Positions 35,428 to 45,055 of a stretch of DNA of 64,000 nt are shown here, one piece after another (positions within the stretch are counted from its first letter, which is position 1; each line of letters begins with the position of its first letter). Source of the DNA: an uncultured delta proteobacterium. Lineage in GTDB: Bacteria > Desulfobacterota > Desulfobulbia > Desulfobulbales > Desulfocapsaceae. The notes under the pieces are model-generated. The model was not told where the DNA came from. It saw only the letters and a program-made list of their open reading frames with translations, and ran no database searches. Location of the stretch: positions 1 through 64,000 of the forward strand of contig CAIQWD010000014.1 in the NCBI GenBank assembly GCA_903875445.1, in the 5' to 3' direction. The translations under genes and the position numbers were made by a program.

Positions 35428-37143
35428 ATGAATTCGACGGCTCTAGAAAAAATAAAGGCCGCGTTTCCAGACGCCACCTGCACGACGGTTCTGGATTCAG
35501 TGGTTGTTGAAGTTCAGCCTGAATACCTGGAGAGCACGCTTTCTCGGTTAAAAAATGATCCGACTTTCAACTGTGGTCTGTTGGTTGATATCACGGGCAT
35601 CGATTACCTCGAATACCCGACACCCCGGAAATTCAGGTTCCATGTGGTATATACCCTCCGTAACTGGCAGGACAATCTCCTCGTCCAAGTACGGAGCGCC
35701 GTGCCCGACCCACAGGCAGGCATCGCCACCGTCACCCATTTATGGGGTTCGGCAAACTGGGGCGAAAGGGAGGTCTACGATCAATATGGCATCAGGTTCA
35801 ATGGTCATCCCGACCTGCGTAGAATACTCAATCACTGGCAGTTTGAGGGACATCCGCTACGCAAGGATTATCCGATCGAAAAGGGCCAAATCTGCCTCGA
35901 AACAGACAGCCTGGAAAACGAGATCAGGTCCCGCCTCTTCGAAAACGGTATTGATGAAACCACCATGAAGGACATCAATACCGAGATCATGTTCCTCAAC
36001 ATCGGACCTTCCCATCCTGCTACGCACGGGGCGATCAGAATTCTCGCCGCCCTCGACGGTGAAACCATCCTTGCAAATGTCAACGAGATCGGCTACCTGC
36101 ACCGCGGCTTTGAAAAAACCGCGGAAAACAGGACCTACAACCAGATCATTCCGTTGACCGACAGGCTTAATTACTGTTCTTCGATGATCAACAATATCGC
36201 CTATGCCAAAGCCGTTGAAGCGTGGCTTGGGGTGACGATCACCGAGCGAGCCCAGTTCATGCGGGTGGTGTTGACCGAGTTCTACCGCGTGCTCGACCAC
36301 TTGGTCTGTCTGGCTGCCGCCCTGGTCGATATGGGTGGCTTGACAAACTACTGGTACCTCTACAACGAGAAAGAGGCCGCCTACGATCTTATCAGCCGCC
36401 TCACCGGTGCACGCCTCACCAGTTCTTTTACCAGGATTGGCGGCATGTACCGTGATTTTTATGAGGGTTGGGAGAAAGATCTGGAACTGCAGCTTCGAGG
36501 CATAGAAAAGGGTATCGGCGACGCCCTGAAACTGGTCGAAACCAACCGTATCGTCCATGATCGGACACAGGGTGTCTGTGTCGTTTCTGCGGAAACCGCT
36601 CTCAGCTATGGCTTTACCGGCCCGGTCCTCAGGGCAAGCGGTGTTCCCTTTGACCTGCGGAAAGACGCACCTTACTACAATTACGAATCCTTCGACTTCG
36701 AGGTTCCCGTCGGCACCACCGGCGATATCTACGACCGTTTCATGATTCGCTTTTATGAGATGGCTCAATCAATTCGCATCATTCGCCAGGCAATGAAACA
36801 TATCCCAAACGGCCCGATCAATGTCAGGAACTCCCAAGTCTGTCTGCCGCCAAAAGATCAAGTCTATAACAACATTGAAGGATTGGCCAACCACTTCAAA
36901 CTGATTTTTGAGGGCGTGAAAGTGCCGGCCGGTGAATGGTATGACTCCTTTGAGGCCGCAAACGGTGAATTGGGTTTCCATTTTATCTCCGACGGGTCCG
37001 GACAACCCTACAAACTCAAGGTGCGACCACCATGTTTCTATACCATGGGAGGTTTCCATAAAATGGTTGAAGGTAATATGATAGCCGATGCCGTCATCAA
37101 CCTCAGTTGTATCAATATAATAGGCGGGGAGTTGGACAGATGA
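35428..37143 (+). CDS. nuoCD: NADH-quinone oxidoreductase fused subunits C/D
   Basis: A 571-residue fusion of the 30-kDa (1-170) and 49-kDa (from about 185) subunits. The D part shows GPSHPATHG near 192, IGYLHRGFEK near 220 and a C-terminal SCINIIGGELDR. It forms the quinone pocket with NuoB. Fusion of C and D is common in gammaproteobacteria and some deltaproteobacteria. ATG 35428 starts two bases after the nuoB stop. Confidence 0.97.
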   Translation: MNSTALEKIKAAFPDATCTTVLDSVVVEVQPEYLESTLSRLKNDPTFNCGLLVDITGIDYLEYPTPRKFRFHVVYTLRNWQDNLLVQVRSAVPDPQAGIATVTHLWGSANWGEREVYDQYGIRFNGHPDLRRILNHWQFEGHPLRKDYPIEKGQICLETDSLENEIRSRLFENGIDETTMKDINTEIMFLNIGPSHPATHGAIRILAALDGETILANVNEIGYLHRGFEKTAENRTYNQIIPLTDRLNYCSSMINNIAYAKAVEAWLGVTITERAQFMRVVLTEFYRVLDHLVCLAAALVDMGGLTNYWYLYNEKEAAYDLISRLTGARLTSSFTRIGGMYRDFYEGWEKDLELQLRGIEKGIGDALKLVETNRIVHDRTQGVCVVSAETALSYGFTGPVLRASGVPFDLRKDAPYYNYESFDFEVPVGTTGDIYDRFMIRFYEMAQSIRIIRQAMKHIPNGPINVRNSQVCLPPKDQVYNNIEGLANHFKLIFEGVKVPAGEWYDSFEAANGELGFHFISDGSGQPYKLKVRPPCFYTMGGFHKMVEGNMIADAVINLSCINIIGGELDR

Positions 37144-37646
37144 GCGACCGTTCACAACTGATTTCTACAGGAAAACCCTTCCAGTACGACCGGGAAAGGG
37201 ACGCTGAATTCGAAAGACTCGTCAAACGCTACCCCACCCGAGAGTCGATGATTCTCCCCTCCCTCTGGCTGATTCAGGAGCAGGAAGGGTGGATAAGTCA
37301 GGAAGCGATAGCCTATGTTGCCGATCGGATAGGCACCTTTGCCAGCATGGTGTATGAAGCGGTAACCTTCTATACCATGTACCAGCTGCACCCGATGGGC
37401 AGAAACCACCTCTGTGTCTGCCGCACCCTCTCTTGCTGGCTGCGCGGTAAACAGGAAATTATCGATTACCTGAAAAACGAGATCGGCATCACCCCCGGGC
37501 AGATAAGCGAGGACGGCCGTTTCAGTCTGGAAGAGGTTGAATGCTTGGGTCACTGCGGTACCGCTCCGGTTGTCCAGGTCAATGGCGAATTCCACGAGGA
37601 CATGAACGTGGACAAGCTAAAAGCGCTGCTGGCCACATTGAAATAG
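37140..37646 (+). CDS. nuoE: NADH-quinone oxidoreductase subunit E
   Basis: A 168-residue thioredoxin-fold subunit with the N1a [2Fe-2S] ligands in CRTLSC and CLGHCG near the end. It works with NuoF at the NADH-oxidising tip. It starts as an ATGA overlap with nuoCD. Confidence 0.96.
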   Translation: MSDRSQLISTGKPFQYDRERDAEFERLVKRYPTRESMILPSLWLIQEQEGWISQEAIAYVADRIGTFASMVYEAVTFYTMYQLHPMGRNHLCVCRTLSCWLRGKQEIIDYLKNEIGITPGQISEDGRFSLEEVECLGHCGTAPVVQVNGEFHEDMNVDKLKALLATLK

Positions 37647-37660
37647 GGAGGCGGACCGAA

Positions 37661-38935
37661 ATGGAAGTGAAAATTCTCAGTGCCAAGTTCGATATTAAAG
37701 ACGCCAACAAAATCGCCATAGCGAAAACCCTCGGCGCCTATGCTACGCTTGACAAGCTCTTTGCCATGAAACCCGAGGATGTCATCGAGGAAGTAAAGAA
37801 AAGCGGCCTCAGGGGCAGAGGTGGTGCCGGCTTTCCTGCCGGGGTAAAATGGGGATTTCTTCCAAAAAATACCGGAAAACCGATCTATTTGACGGTTAAC
37901 TCCGACGAGTCGGAACCGGCCACTTTCAAGGATCGATATATCCTGGTCAGGGATCCGCACATGCTCATCGAAGGCATTATCATCTGTAGCTATGCCATCG
38001 GTTGCCATGACACCTATATCTACATCCGCGGCGAATATACCACCCAGGTGAAGGTACTGCAGGCGGCAATAGACGAGGCCTATGCCGAGGGATACCTTGG
38101 CGACAGCGTTGCCGGCCATGATTTCCAGCTCAACGTCACCGTCCATCGCGGCGCCGGCGCCTATGTCTGCGGCGAAGAAACGGCACTGCTTGAGTCGATT
38201 GAGGGCAAGAAAGGTCAGCCGCGCAGCAAGCCGCCGTTTCCGGCGGTTGCCGGACTGTATGGCTGCCCGACGATCATCAACAATGTCCAGACCATTGCTT
38301 CGCTTCCTTTCATCCTTACCAACGGCGCCGACGCCTACAAGGTTTACGGCACCGAGAAAAGCCCCGGCACCCACCTGTTTGGGATCTCCGGCCATGTCGA
38401 GAAACCAGGCATGTATGAACTGCCACTTGGCCTGCCGATCCTGGAAGTCATCGACAAGGTGGCGGGAGGAGTGTGGAAGGGCAGAAAGCTGAAGGGCATC
38501 ATCCCCGGCGGGAGTTCCACTCCGGTTCTGCTTCCGGACGAGGTCAAAGATGTAACCCTTGATTACGAGTCGATGGCCGCCCATAAGACCATGTTCGGCT
38601 CGGGCGGCATCGTGGTGCTGGACGAGACGGTCGACATTGTCCAACTTGTGAAAAATCTCATCGATTTTTACCATCACGAATCCTGCGGCCAATGCACACC
38701 CTGTCGAGAGGGACTTGGCTGGATGCTGAAGATTATCAAAAAAATACTCCGCCGCGAAGGCAGCATGGACGATGTACTCCTGCTGCGCGAGCTCTGCGAC
38801 AACATCGAGATGAAAACAGTCTGCGTCTTATCTGCTGCATGTACCATGCCGGTGCGCAGCTATCTGGATAAGTTCAGGCACGAGTTTGAGGCGTATGTTC
38901 AAGGCGCTTCTTCAGCACAAGTGAAACAGGAATAG
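37661..38935 (+). CDS. nuoF: NADH-quinone oxidoreductase subunit F
   Basis: A 424-residue subunit. It has the FMN/NADH-binding GRGGAGFPAGVKW near 50, GEETALLESIEG near 180 and the [4Fe-4S] (N3) ligands ESCGQCTPC near 345 plus a later Cys. It oxidises NADH via FMN. ATG 37661 follows GGGAGG; longer frames upstream overlap nuoE and are not used. Confidence 0.97.
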   Translation: MEVKILSAKFDIKDANKIAIAKTLGAYATLDKLFAMKPEDVIEEVKKSGLRGRGGAGFPAGVKWGFLPKNTGKPIYLTVNSDESEPATFKDRYILVRDPHMLIEGIIICSYAIGCHDTYIYIRGEYTTQVKVLQAAIDEAYAEGYLGDSVAGHDFQLNVTVHRGAGAYVCGEETALLESIEGKKGQPRSKPPFPAVAGLYGCPTIINNVQTIASLPFILTNGADAYKVYGTEKSPGTHLFGISGHVEKPGMYELPLGLPILEVIDKVAGGVWKGRKLKGIIPGGSSTPVLLPDEVKDVTLDYESMAAHKTMFGSGGIVVLDETVDIVQLVKNLIDFYHHESCGQCTPCREGLGWMLKIIKKILRREGSMDDVLLLRELCDNIEMKTVCVLSAACTMPVRSYLDKFRHEFEAYVQGASSAQVKQE

Positions 38936-38943
38936 GGCACCCC

Positions 38944-40506
38944 ATGGCTGATACGATTAAGCTTTTTGTAAACGGAGTTGAGGTCGAGGTCGAAGCGGGG
39001 AAAAACCTGATCGACGCCATCGGTGCCGTCGGCATCGAAATTCCGCACCTCTGCTACCACCCGGCACTTGGCGCCGACGGCAATTGCCGCATGTGTCTGG
39101 TCGGCATAGAAGACGGCAGACCACCGCTGGTTCCGGCCTGCAAGACCCCGGCCCAGGCGGGAATGAAGGTGTTACTTGACGCCGCGCATATCAAGAAAAT
39201 CCAGCGCGATGTCATGGAACTCGAGCTGATTAATCATCCCACCGACTGCCCGATCTGCGATCAGGCTGGGGAATGCAAACTGCAGGACTATTATATGAGC
39301 TACGGTCGACCGGAAAGTCGGATGACCGTCCCCCAGGTGCAGAAAAGCAAAAAACTCGATTTCGGCTGCGGTGTGGTCCACGATCAGGAACGCTGCGTGA
39401 CCTGCGGTCGGTGTGTCCGTTTCTGCCGACAAATCACCAAGACCGGCGAACTGGGAATAATCAACCGAACCGATGATGCCCGTGTCAATATCTTTCCCGG
39501 TCGACCGCTCAATAACCGCTACGCCCTGAATGTCGTCGATCTTTGTCCGGTCGGCGCCATGACCAGTAAAGATTTCCGTTTCAAGCAACGGGTCTGGTTT
39601 TTAAAAAAGGCCCCCGGTATCTGTCATGGTTGCGCCAAGGGTTGCAACATCACTATTGAGCATAACCGGGAAAAATACCAGGATGACATCATCTATCGCT
39701 TCCGGCCACGCCTCAACCCGCAGGTCAATGGCTACTTCATGTGCGATGCCGGACGGCTCAGTTATCGGCAGGAAAACGAAGGCCGCTTGCTCGAAGCGCG
39801 GCTGAGCAGCCAGATTCGCCCACTGAGTGATGTTCTCGCCGCCTGCAACCAAGAGATTGAACGGGCCGGAAAAATTGTCGTTCTCCTCTCCCCCAACTGC
39901 TCCCTGGAACAGATGGTTGCGGTCAAGACCCTGTCAGCAAAACTCGGTGCGTCACTTTCCGGTTTCAGTGACGGGTATGTTAAAGCAGGCGACGGTGACG
40001 GTTATCTTATCCAAGATGATAAGTCGGCAAATCGAGCAGGGCTTACACTGCTTGGCATCGATTGCACCCAGGAAACCTTTGAGGAGGCAGTGCGAGAAGC
40101 ACAACTCCTGATCAATTTCAACAACGATCTGACCCGCTCCTATACTGATTCCGAATTAAAGAAACTCCTCAAAGACACCAAGGTCATAGCCGTCGCCACC
40201 CACAATGACCGTCTTACCGCAATGGCCGATATAGCGATACCGGTTGCTACTTCCAGTGAATATGCCGGATGCCTTATTAATTGCGATAACATTTTGCAGG
40301 CCTTTGCCCTGGCGGTAAGCAAAAACCAGCAACCGCTAGACATAGGGGCAATAGCCGCAAAACTTGGCAGCCCCCTGCAAAGCCGCGCAGAGCAATTTGC
40401 CGAACTCCGAAAATACATCAGTATCCTCAAAGACTTTGAAGCTGATACTCTCCCAGCCGAGGGATTGAAATTAAACGATAGCGAGGCTGCCAATGTCACT
40501 GCTTGA
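38944..40506 (+). CDS. nuoG: NADH-quinone oxidoreductase subunit G (short form)
   Basis: A 520-residue subunit. It has the N-terminal [2Fe-2S] (CYHP...CRMC...C) region, the HPTDCPICDQAGEC cluster, the CVTCGRC and later C clusters, and an extra CHGCAKGC...C site matching the N7 cluster of the long NuoG. The molybdopterin-like domain is present but clearly shortened compared with about 900 residues in E. coli. Short NuoG forms are known in several anaerobes. It overlaps nuoH by 14 bases. Confidence 0.95.
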   Translation: MADTIKLFVNGVEVEVEAGKNLIDAIGAVGIEIPHLCYHPALGADGNCRMCLVGIEDGRPPLVPACKTPAQAGMKVLLDAAHIKKIQRDVMELELINHPTDCPICDQAGECKLQDYYMSYGRPESRMTVPQVQKSKKLDFGCGVVHDQERCVTCGRCVRFCRQITKTGELGIINRTDDARVNIFPGRPLNNRYALNVVDLCPVGAMTSKDFRFKQRVWFLKKAPGICHGCAKGCNITIEHNREKYQDDIIYRFRPRLNPQVNGYFMCDAGRLSYRQENEGRLLEARLSSQIRPLSDVLAACNQEIERAGKIVVLLSPNCSLEQMVAVKTLSAKLGASLSGFSDGYVKAGDGDGYLIQDDKSANRAGLTLLGIDCTQETFEEAVREAQLLINFNNDLTRSYTDSELKKLLKDTKVIAVATHNDRLTAMADIAIPVATSSEYAGCLINCDNILQAFALAVSKNQQPLDIGAIAAKLGSPLQSRAEQFAELRKYISILKDFEADTLPAEGLKLNDSEAANVTA

Positions 40507-41779
40507 TTCTGTTATGATTGTCGTCAGGGTTGCCTTCAGCGCCTTTATCCCGCTCTGCTTCATTGCAGTCTGCGTCTGGATGGAGCGGAGGGGGGCCGGC
40601 TATTTTCAGGATCGATCCGGCCCAAACCGCGCCAATATCTTTGGTTTTCGGGCTGCCGGACTCGTGCAGAACCTCGCCGACGCGGCCAAGCTTATCTTTA
40701 AAGAAGATGTCATTTCCGGGCATATCAAACACAAGTTCTACTTTGTTCTCGCCCCGGTGATTGTTTTCTTCACCGCCCTCGTCTCCTTTGCCGTCGTTCC
40801 CTTTGCCGATACTCTGGTGGTCGGCGGTAAAAGTTACATTATGCAAGGTATCCCGCTTGACCTTGGTATTCTCTGGTTTTTGTCCTTTGTCGGCTTCAGT
40901 GTCTACGGCATTATCCTCGCCGGGTGGTCTTCAACAAATAAATACGGAGTACTCGGTGCCCTCCGTTCGGCGGCACAGGTAATCAGCTACGAAATTCCCA
41001 TGGGTCTGGCGATCGTCAGTTTGCTCGTCGTTTACGGCACCGTCAATCTCAACGAAATTGCTCAGTTCCAAGGAAAGCTCCTGTTCGGATTCATCCCCAT
41101 GTGGGGTGCTGTGCTGCAACCTATAGGGATGGTTATCTTCATTATCGCCGCCTTCGCCGAGACCAACCGGACCCCTTTTGATCTCGCCGAGGGCGAAAGC
41201 GAACTAGTTGCCGGCTTCCATGTCGAATACAGCGCCATGAAGTTCGCGATCTTTTTCATGGGTGAATACGTCGCCATGTTCGCGTCGAGCGCCATGATCG
41301 TCACCCTCTTTTTCGGTGGTTACCAGGTGCCGTTTCTCTCCACAGCCACCTTGATTGGTCAAGCCAAACCGGTAGCCTTCCTGCTGATGGTCATTATCCC
41401 CGTGGTCATGCACTTTTTCGCCGGGTGGATCAGAAGGAGCAACGTCAGCCATTATCCGCGGGAAAATGATCCGCGGGTCTTCGAGGCTACGGTCTATATC
41501 AAATGTCTTTGGGGCTTGGTGATCTTCCTAGAAATAGTTCTCCTGGCCATCCTCTTCTCCGCCTCAGGGGGTGCGACCGCCCATATCTTCGTGGTGCTCC
41601 TGCAACTGTGCACTTTCCTTGTAAAAGTTACCATGATGATTTTTGTTTATATCTGGGTACGCTGGACCTTGCCCCGTTTTCGCTATGACCAGCTACAGAA
41701 ATTGGGATGGCAGATGCTCCTACCCTTGGCACTTCTGAACATCTTCATTACAAGCGCATTTGTCGTGGCGTTGAGCTAA
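40493..41779 (+). CDS. nuoH: NADH-quinone oxidoreductase subunit H (long)
   Basis: A 428-residue membrane subunit that lines the quinone entry path. It has the ERRGAGYFQDRSGPNRA loop near 30 and TNRTPFDLAEGESELVAGFHVEYS near 225. E. coli NuoH has about 325 residues, so this one carries extra C-terminal membrane segments. Confidence 0.95.
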   Translation: MSLLDSVMIVVRVAFSAFIPLCFIAVCVWMERRGAGYFQDRSGPNRANIFGFRAAGLVQNLADAAKLIFKEDVISGHIKHKFYFVLAPVIVFFTALVSFAVVPFADTLVVGGKSYIMQGIPLDLGILWFLSFVGFSVYGIILAGWSSTNKYGVLGALRSAAQVISYEIPMGLAIVSLLVVYGTVNLNEIAQFQGKLLFGFIPMWGAVLQPIGMVIFIIAAFAETNRTPFDLAEGESELVAGFHVEYSAMKFAIFFMGEYVAMFASSAMIVTLFFGGYQVPFLSTATLIGQAKPVAFLLMVIIPVVMHFFAGWIRRSNVSHYPRENDPRVFEATVYIKCLWGLVIFLEIVLLAILFSASGGATAHIFVVLLQLCTFLVKVTMMIFVYIWVRWTLPRFRYDQLQKLGWQMLLPLALLNIFITSAFVVALS

Positions 41780-41792
41780 AGGAGAGGATGAC

Positions 41793-42317
41793 ATGGGTGC
41801 TAAAGTAAAAACAATGGACCGGAAGGGAGCGAGTTTTCAGGAACGCCTCTACCTGATTGAGATCTTTAAGGGGATGGCCACCACCTTCGGCCATTTTTTC
41901 CGAAATCTTCTCGACAACAGAAAACTTTACGTTCGCCACTACCCTGAAGTTCAGCCGGAAATTCCGGTTCGCTGGCGTGGCCGGCATCGCTTAACTACCC
42001 ATGCCGACGGCACAGTCAAATGTGTTGCCTGTTTTATGTGTCAGACCAATTGTCCAGCCAACTGCATTATGATTGAAGCCGGAGAAAGGCTTGACGGCAA
42101 GACTGAAAAAATGCCGGTGAAATTCAAAATTGATCTGCTGGAATGCATATATTGCGGCTACTGTGTCGAAGCCTGTCCTTTGGACGCAATCCGCATGGAT
42201 ACCGGGATTTTCTCAGTGACGGACAATAACAGGGAATCTTTCGTCTTGGAACTCCCGGAGTTACTGACAACCCCGGGAGCCTTTTCCGAAGAAGAATATA
42301 AAAAAGGGGGCGCTTGA
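41793..42317 (+). CDS. nuoI: NADH-quinone oxidoreductase subunit I
   Basis: A 174-residue subunit with two [4Fe-4S] ligand sets, CVACFMCQTNCP and CIYCGYCVEACP, typical of N6a/N6b. It passes electrons toward N2. It sits 13 bases after nuoH. Confidence 0.97.
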   Translation: MGAKVKTMDRKGASFQERLYLIEIFKGMATTFGHFFRNLLDNRKLYVRHYPEVQPEIPVRWRGRHRLTTHADGTVKCVACFMCQTNCPANCIMIEAGERLDGKTEKMPVKFKIDLLECIYCGYCVEACPLDAIRMDTGIFSVTDNNRESFVLELPELLTTPGAFSEEEYKKGGA

Positions 42318-42321
42318 TATC

Positions 42322-42831
42322 ATGTTTGCCGAGGCTTTATTTTTCGGATTTGCTGTGCTGTCGGTCCTTGGCGCCATTGGGCTGGTGCTCTTTCGCCATC
42401 CGATGAACGGGGCGATGAGTCTGGTGGTGACCATGATCTCCTTGGCCGGGCTCTATGCCCTCCTTTCCGCCAAGCTGATTTTCGCTCTGCAGCTTATTGT
42501 CTATGCAGGTGCGATCATGTCCCTGATCCTCTTCATAATTATGTTTCTCAACATCCAAGAGAGCGATCTCCCGAAGGAAAAATACCGATGGTTGTACCAG
42601 TTGGGGGGAATAATAGTCATCGTCCCTATCGCCTCTTTTTTGATCAAAATAGTCAAAAGTATCCCCGGTGGCCAAACAACAATCGTCGGTCACGGTTTTG
42701 GCGGGGTAAAAGAGGTTGGGCTGGTTCTCTTTCAGGACTGGTTGCTTCCCTTTGAAATCGTATCAATTCTCCTGCTCGTAGCGCTCGTCGGGGCGGTGGT
42801 GTTGGCAGGTAAGAGGAGGATGGGCAAGTGA
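42322..42831 (+). CDS. nuoJ: NADH-quinone oxidoreductase subunit J
   Basis: A 169-residue membrane subunit with five helices. The conserved LQLIVYAGAIMSLILFIIMF helix near 55 contributes to the quinone-gate and proton paths. It shares a 4-base overlap with nuoK. Confidence 0.94.
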   Translation: MFAEALFFGFAVLSVLGAIGLVLFRHPMNGAMSLVVTMISLAGLYALLSAKLIFALQLIVYAGAIMSLILFIIMFLNIQESDLPKEKYRWLYQLGGIIVIVPIASFLIKIVKSIPGGQTTIVGHGFGGVKEVGLVLFQDWLLPFEIVSILLLVALVGAVVLAGKRRMGK

Positions 42832-43124
42832 TCCAGGATTATCTCATACTCAGTGTTATTCTCTTCTGTCTGGGAATTCTCGGGGTTGTTACCAGGCGAA
42901 ACGTATTCACCGTTTTCATGTCCATCGAGCTGATGCTTAATGCGGCAAACCTTGCTTTCATTACCTTTTCACGATTGCATGAAAGCATGAACGGCCATGT
43001 TCTGGCAATGATGGTAATGGCCGTAGCGGCTGCCGAAGCGGCACTTGCTCTTGCCGTTGTCATTCTCCTGCACAAGCACAAGAGCAAGCTGGACACTAAC
43101 GTATTCAGCCTGTTAAAAGGGTGA
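42828..43124 (+). CDS. nuoK: NADH-quinone oxidoreductase subunit K
   Basis: A 98-residue three-helix subunit. The conserved Glu in FMSIELMLNAANL (near 37) and the one in the AAEAALALAVV helix near 72 are present. It starts at GTG 42828 as a GTGA overlap with nuoJ. Confidence 0.96.
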   Translation: MIQDYLILSVILFCLGILGVVTRRNVFTVFMSIELMLNAANLAFITFSRLHESMNGHVLAMMVMAVAAAEAALALAVVILLHKHKSKLDTNVFSLLKG

Positions 43125-43128
43125 TTTC

Positions 43129-45042
43129 ATGGAACATACAGTCACATATCTAGGTTTTATACCCCTCTTGCCGCTGCTCGGAGCGGTGGTCATCGGTCTT
43201 CTGCATATGTTCACCTGCAAGAAAACCCCCTTGCCTGAATTATTCTATGGTGCCCTGGCTTGTATCGGTCCCGTCCTTTCATTCTTTTTAGCCCTGGTGG
43301 TTTTTTTCCAATTGAAAGGGCTTCCCGCCGAAGACCGCTTTCTCACCCATAACGTTTTTACTTGGTTTGCCGTAGGTGATCTGCATGTGGACATGGGATT
43401 TCTTGCCGACCCGCTCAGTTCGCTCATGCTCCTCTTCGTTACCTTCATCGGTTCCCTGATCCATATTTATTCGGTGGGTTATATGGCGGGTGACGAGAAT
43501 TTCGGCAAATTCTTCTCCTACCTTAACCTCTTCCTCGGATCAATGCTGATCCTCGTTCTCGGTAGCGGTCCGGTAGTTATGTTCGTCGGCTGGGAAGGCG
43601 TCGGCCTCTGCTCCTATCTGCTCATCAGCTTCTACAGCAAGGATACGGACAATGTTCTGGCCGGCAACAAGGCCTTTATCGTCAACCGTATCGGCGATCT
43701 CGGCTTTGTTCTCGGTATGTCGGTGCTTTTCTGGGCTATCGGTGCCAGCGGTTTTGATTATCTTTCCCTAAAAGCCAATGTAGCTGGTATTCCGCCGGGC
43801 GTGGGAGTTGCCGTCTGCCTCCTGCTCTTCGTCGGCGCCTGCGGTAAGTCGGCGCAGATTCCTCTGTATGTCTGGTTGCCCGATGCCATGGCCGGCCCAA
43901 CCCCGGTTTCCGCACTGATCCATGCGGCAACCATGGTTACCGCCGGTGTCTATATGGTGGCCAGGTTTAGTTTTCTTTACGCCCATTATCCGGTCGCCGG
44001 CTCTGTGGTTGCCTGGGTCGGCATCTTGACTGCCTTATTGGCGGCGATCTTTGGCATGTTTCAGAAGGATATCAAAAAGATTCTCGCCTATTCGACGGTC
44101 AGCCAGCTGGGCTATATGTTTGCCGGAGTCGGCGTAGCGGCATATTCGGCAGGTATCTTCCACGTCTTCACCCACGCCTTCTTCAAGGCCCTGCTCTTTC
44201 TTGGCGCCGGTTCGGTCATCTACGCCCTGCACCACGAACAGGATATCTGGAAGATGGGCGGACTGAAGGAGAAATTGCCGAAAACCTACATGACCATGCT
44301 GGTCGGTGCCTTCGCCCTCGCCGGTTGTCCACCCTTTGCCGGCTTTTTCAGTAAAGACGAAATCCTTTTTTCAGCACTCGCCACCGGCCATACCGGAATT
44401 TGGCTTATCGGGGTGCTGGTGGCCGGGATGACCGCCTACTACACCTTCCGCATGATCTTTCTGGTCTTTCACGGCACACCAAGAGTGCAAGAGTCCTTTG
44501 ACCATGCCCATGAACCCCCGGCGGTGATGACTGTTCCCCTCATCATACTCGCGGTGGGCGCCTTGTTTGCCGGGTTTTTGAATCTGCCGGGAATCTTCGG
44601 CGGCAATCTCAATGTTTCCCATTGGCTGGCGCCTAGTCTTCTCGAACATCATCCGCACGTTAGTGTATGGTTTGAATTGCTCGCCATTGCTACCAGCGTT
44701 GCAGCCTTTGCCATTGGCATCACCCTTGCCTATAAAAAGTTCGGTCAGGGGGCTACGGAGCCTGAATTTACAGGCTTTGCCAAATTCGGTTATCACAAAT
44801 TTTATGTCGATGAGATCTACAATGCCGTTTTTGTCCAGCCCTACAAGGCATTCGGCTCAGTTATCTCGAGGTTTCTCGAACCAAATGTCACCGATCTTCA
44901 TATCAAGCTTTCTACCTGGCTGTATCAGAAGGCCGGAACTGCATTTAAGGTCTTTCAGGTCGGGTATGTCCGGATCTACGCGATCTATATGGTCATCGGG
45001 CTGAGTCTTATGAGCCTTTTCTTATCTCAAACGATCAAATAG
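43129..45042 (+). CDS. nuoL: NADH-quinone oxidoreductase subunit L
   Basis: A 637-residue antiporter-like pump. The key Glu of GWEGVGLCSYLLI near 150, the Lys of CGKSAQIPLYVWLPDAM near 240 and the HALFKA-type HAFFKALLF helix near 345 are conserved. The last third carries the lateral helix and end segment. Confidence 0.97.
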   Translation: MEHTVTYLGFIPLLPLLGAVVIGLLHMFTCKKTPLPELFYGALACIGPVLSFFLALVVFFQLKGLPAEDRFLTHNVFTWFAVGDLHVDMGFLADPLSSLMLLFVTFIGSLIHIYSVGYMAGDENFGKFFSYLNLFLGSMLILVLGSGPVVMFVGWEGVGLCSYLLISFYSKDTDNVLAGNKAFIVNRIGDLGFVLGMSVLFWAIGASGFDYLSLKANVAGIPPGVGVAVCLLLFVGACGKSAQIPLYVWLPDAMAGPTPVSALIHAATMVTAGVYMVARFSFLYAHYPVAGSVVAWVGILTALLAAIFGMFQKDIKKILAYSTVSQLGYMFAGVGVAAYSAGIFHVFTHAFFKALLFLGAGSVIYALHHEQDIWKMGGLKEKLPKTYMTMLVGAFALAGCPPFAGFFSKDEILFSALATGHTGIWLIGVLVAGMTAYYTFRMIFLVFHGTPRVQESFDHAHEPPAVMTVPLIILAVGALFAGFLNLPGIFGGNLNVSHWLAPSLLEHHPHVSVWFELLAIATSVAAFAIGITLAYKKFGQGATEPEFTGFAKFGYHKFYVDEIYNAVFVQPYKAFGSVISRFLEPNVTDLHIKLSTWLYQKAGTAFKVFQVGYVRIYAIYMVIGLSLMSLFLSQTIK

Positions 45043-45055
45043 GTAAGGTGTAAGA

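Noticed and set aside
35857-36768. 303-codon frame opposite nuoCD
   Set aside because: It is fully antisense to nuoCD, whose motifs are clear, and shows no domain.
37550-38692. 380-codon frame opposite nuoF
   Set aside because: It is an antisense shadow caused by GC-rich codon use in nuoF.
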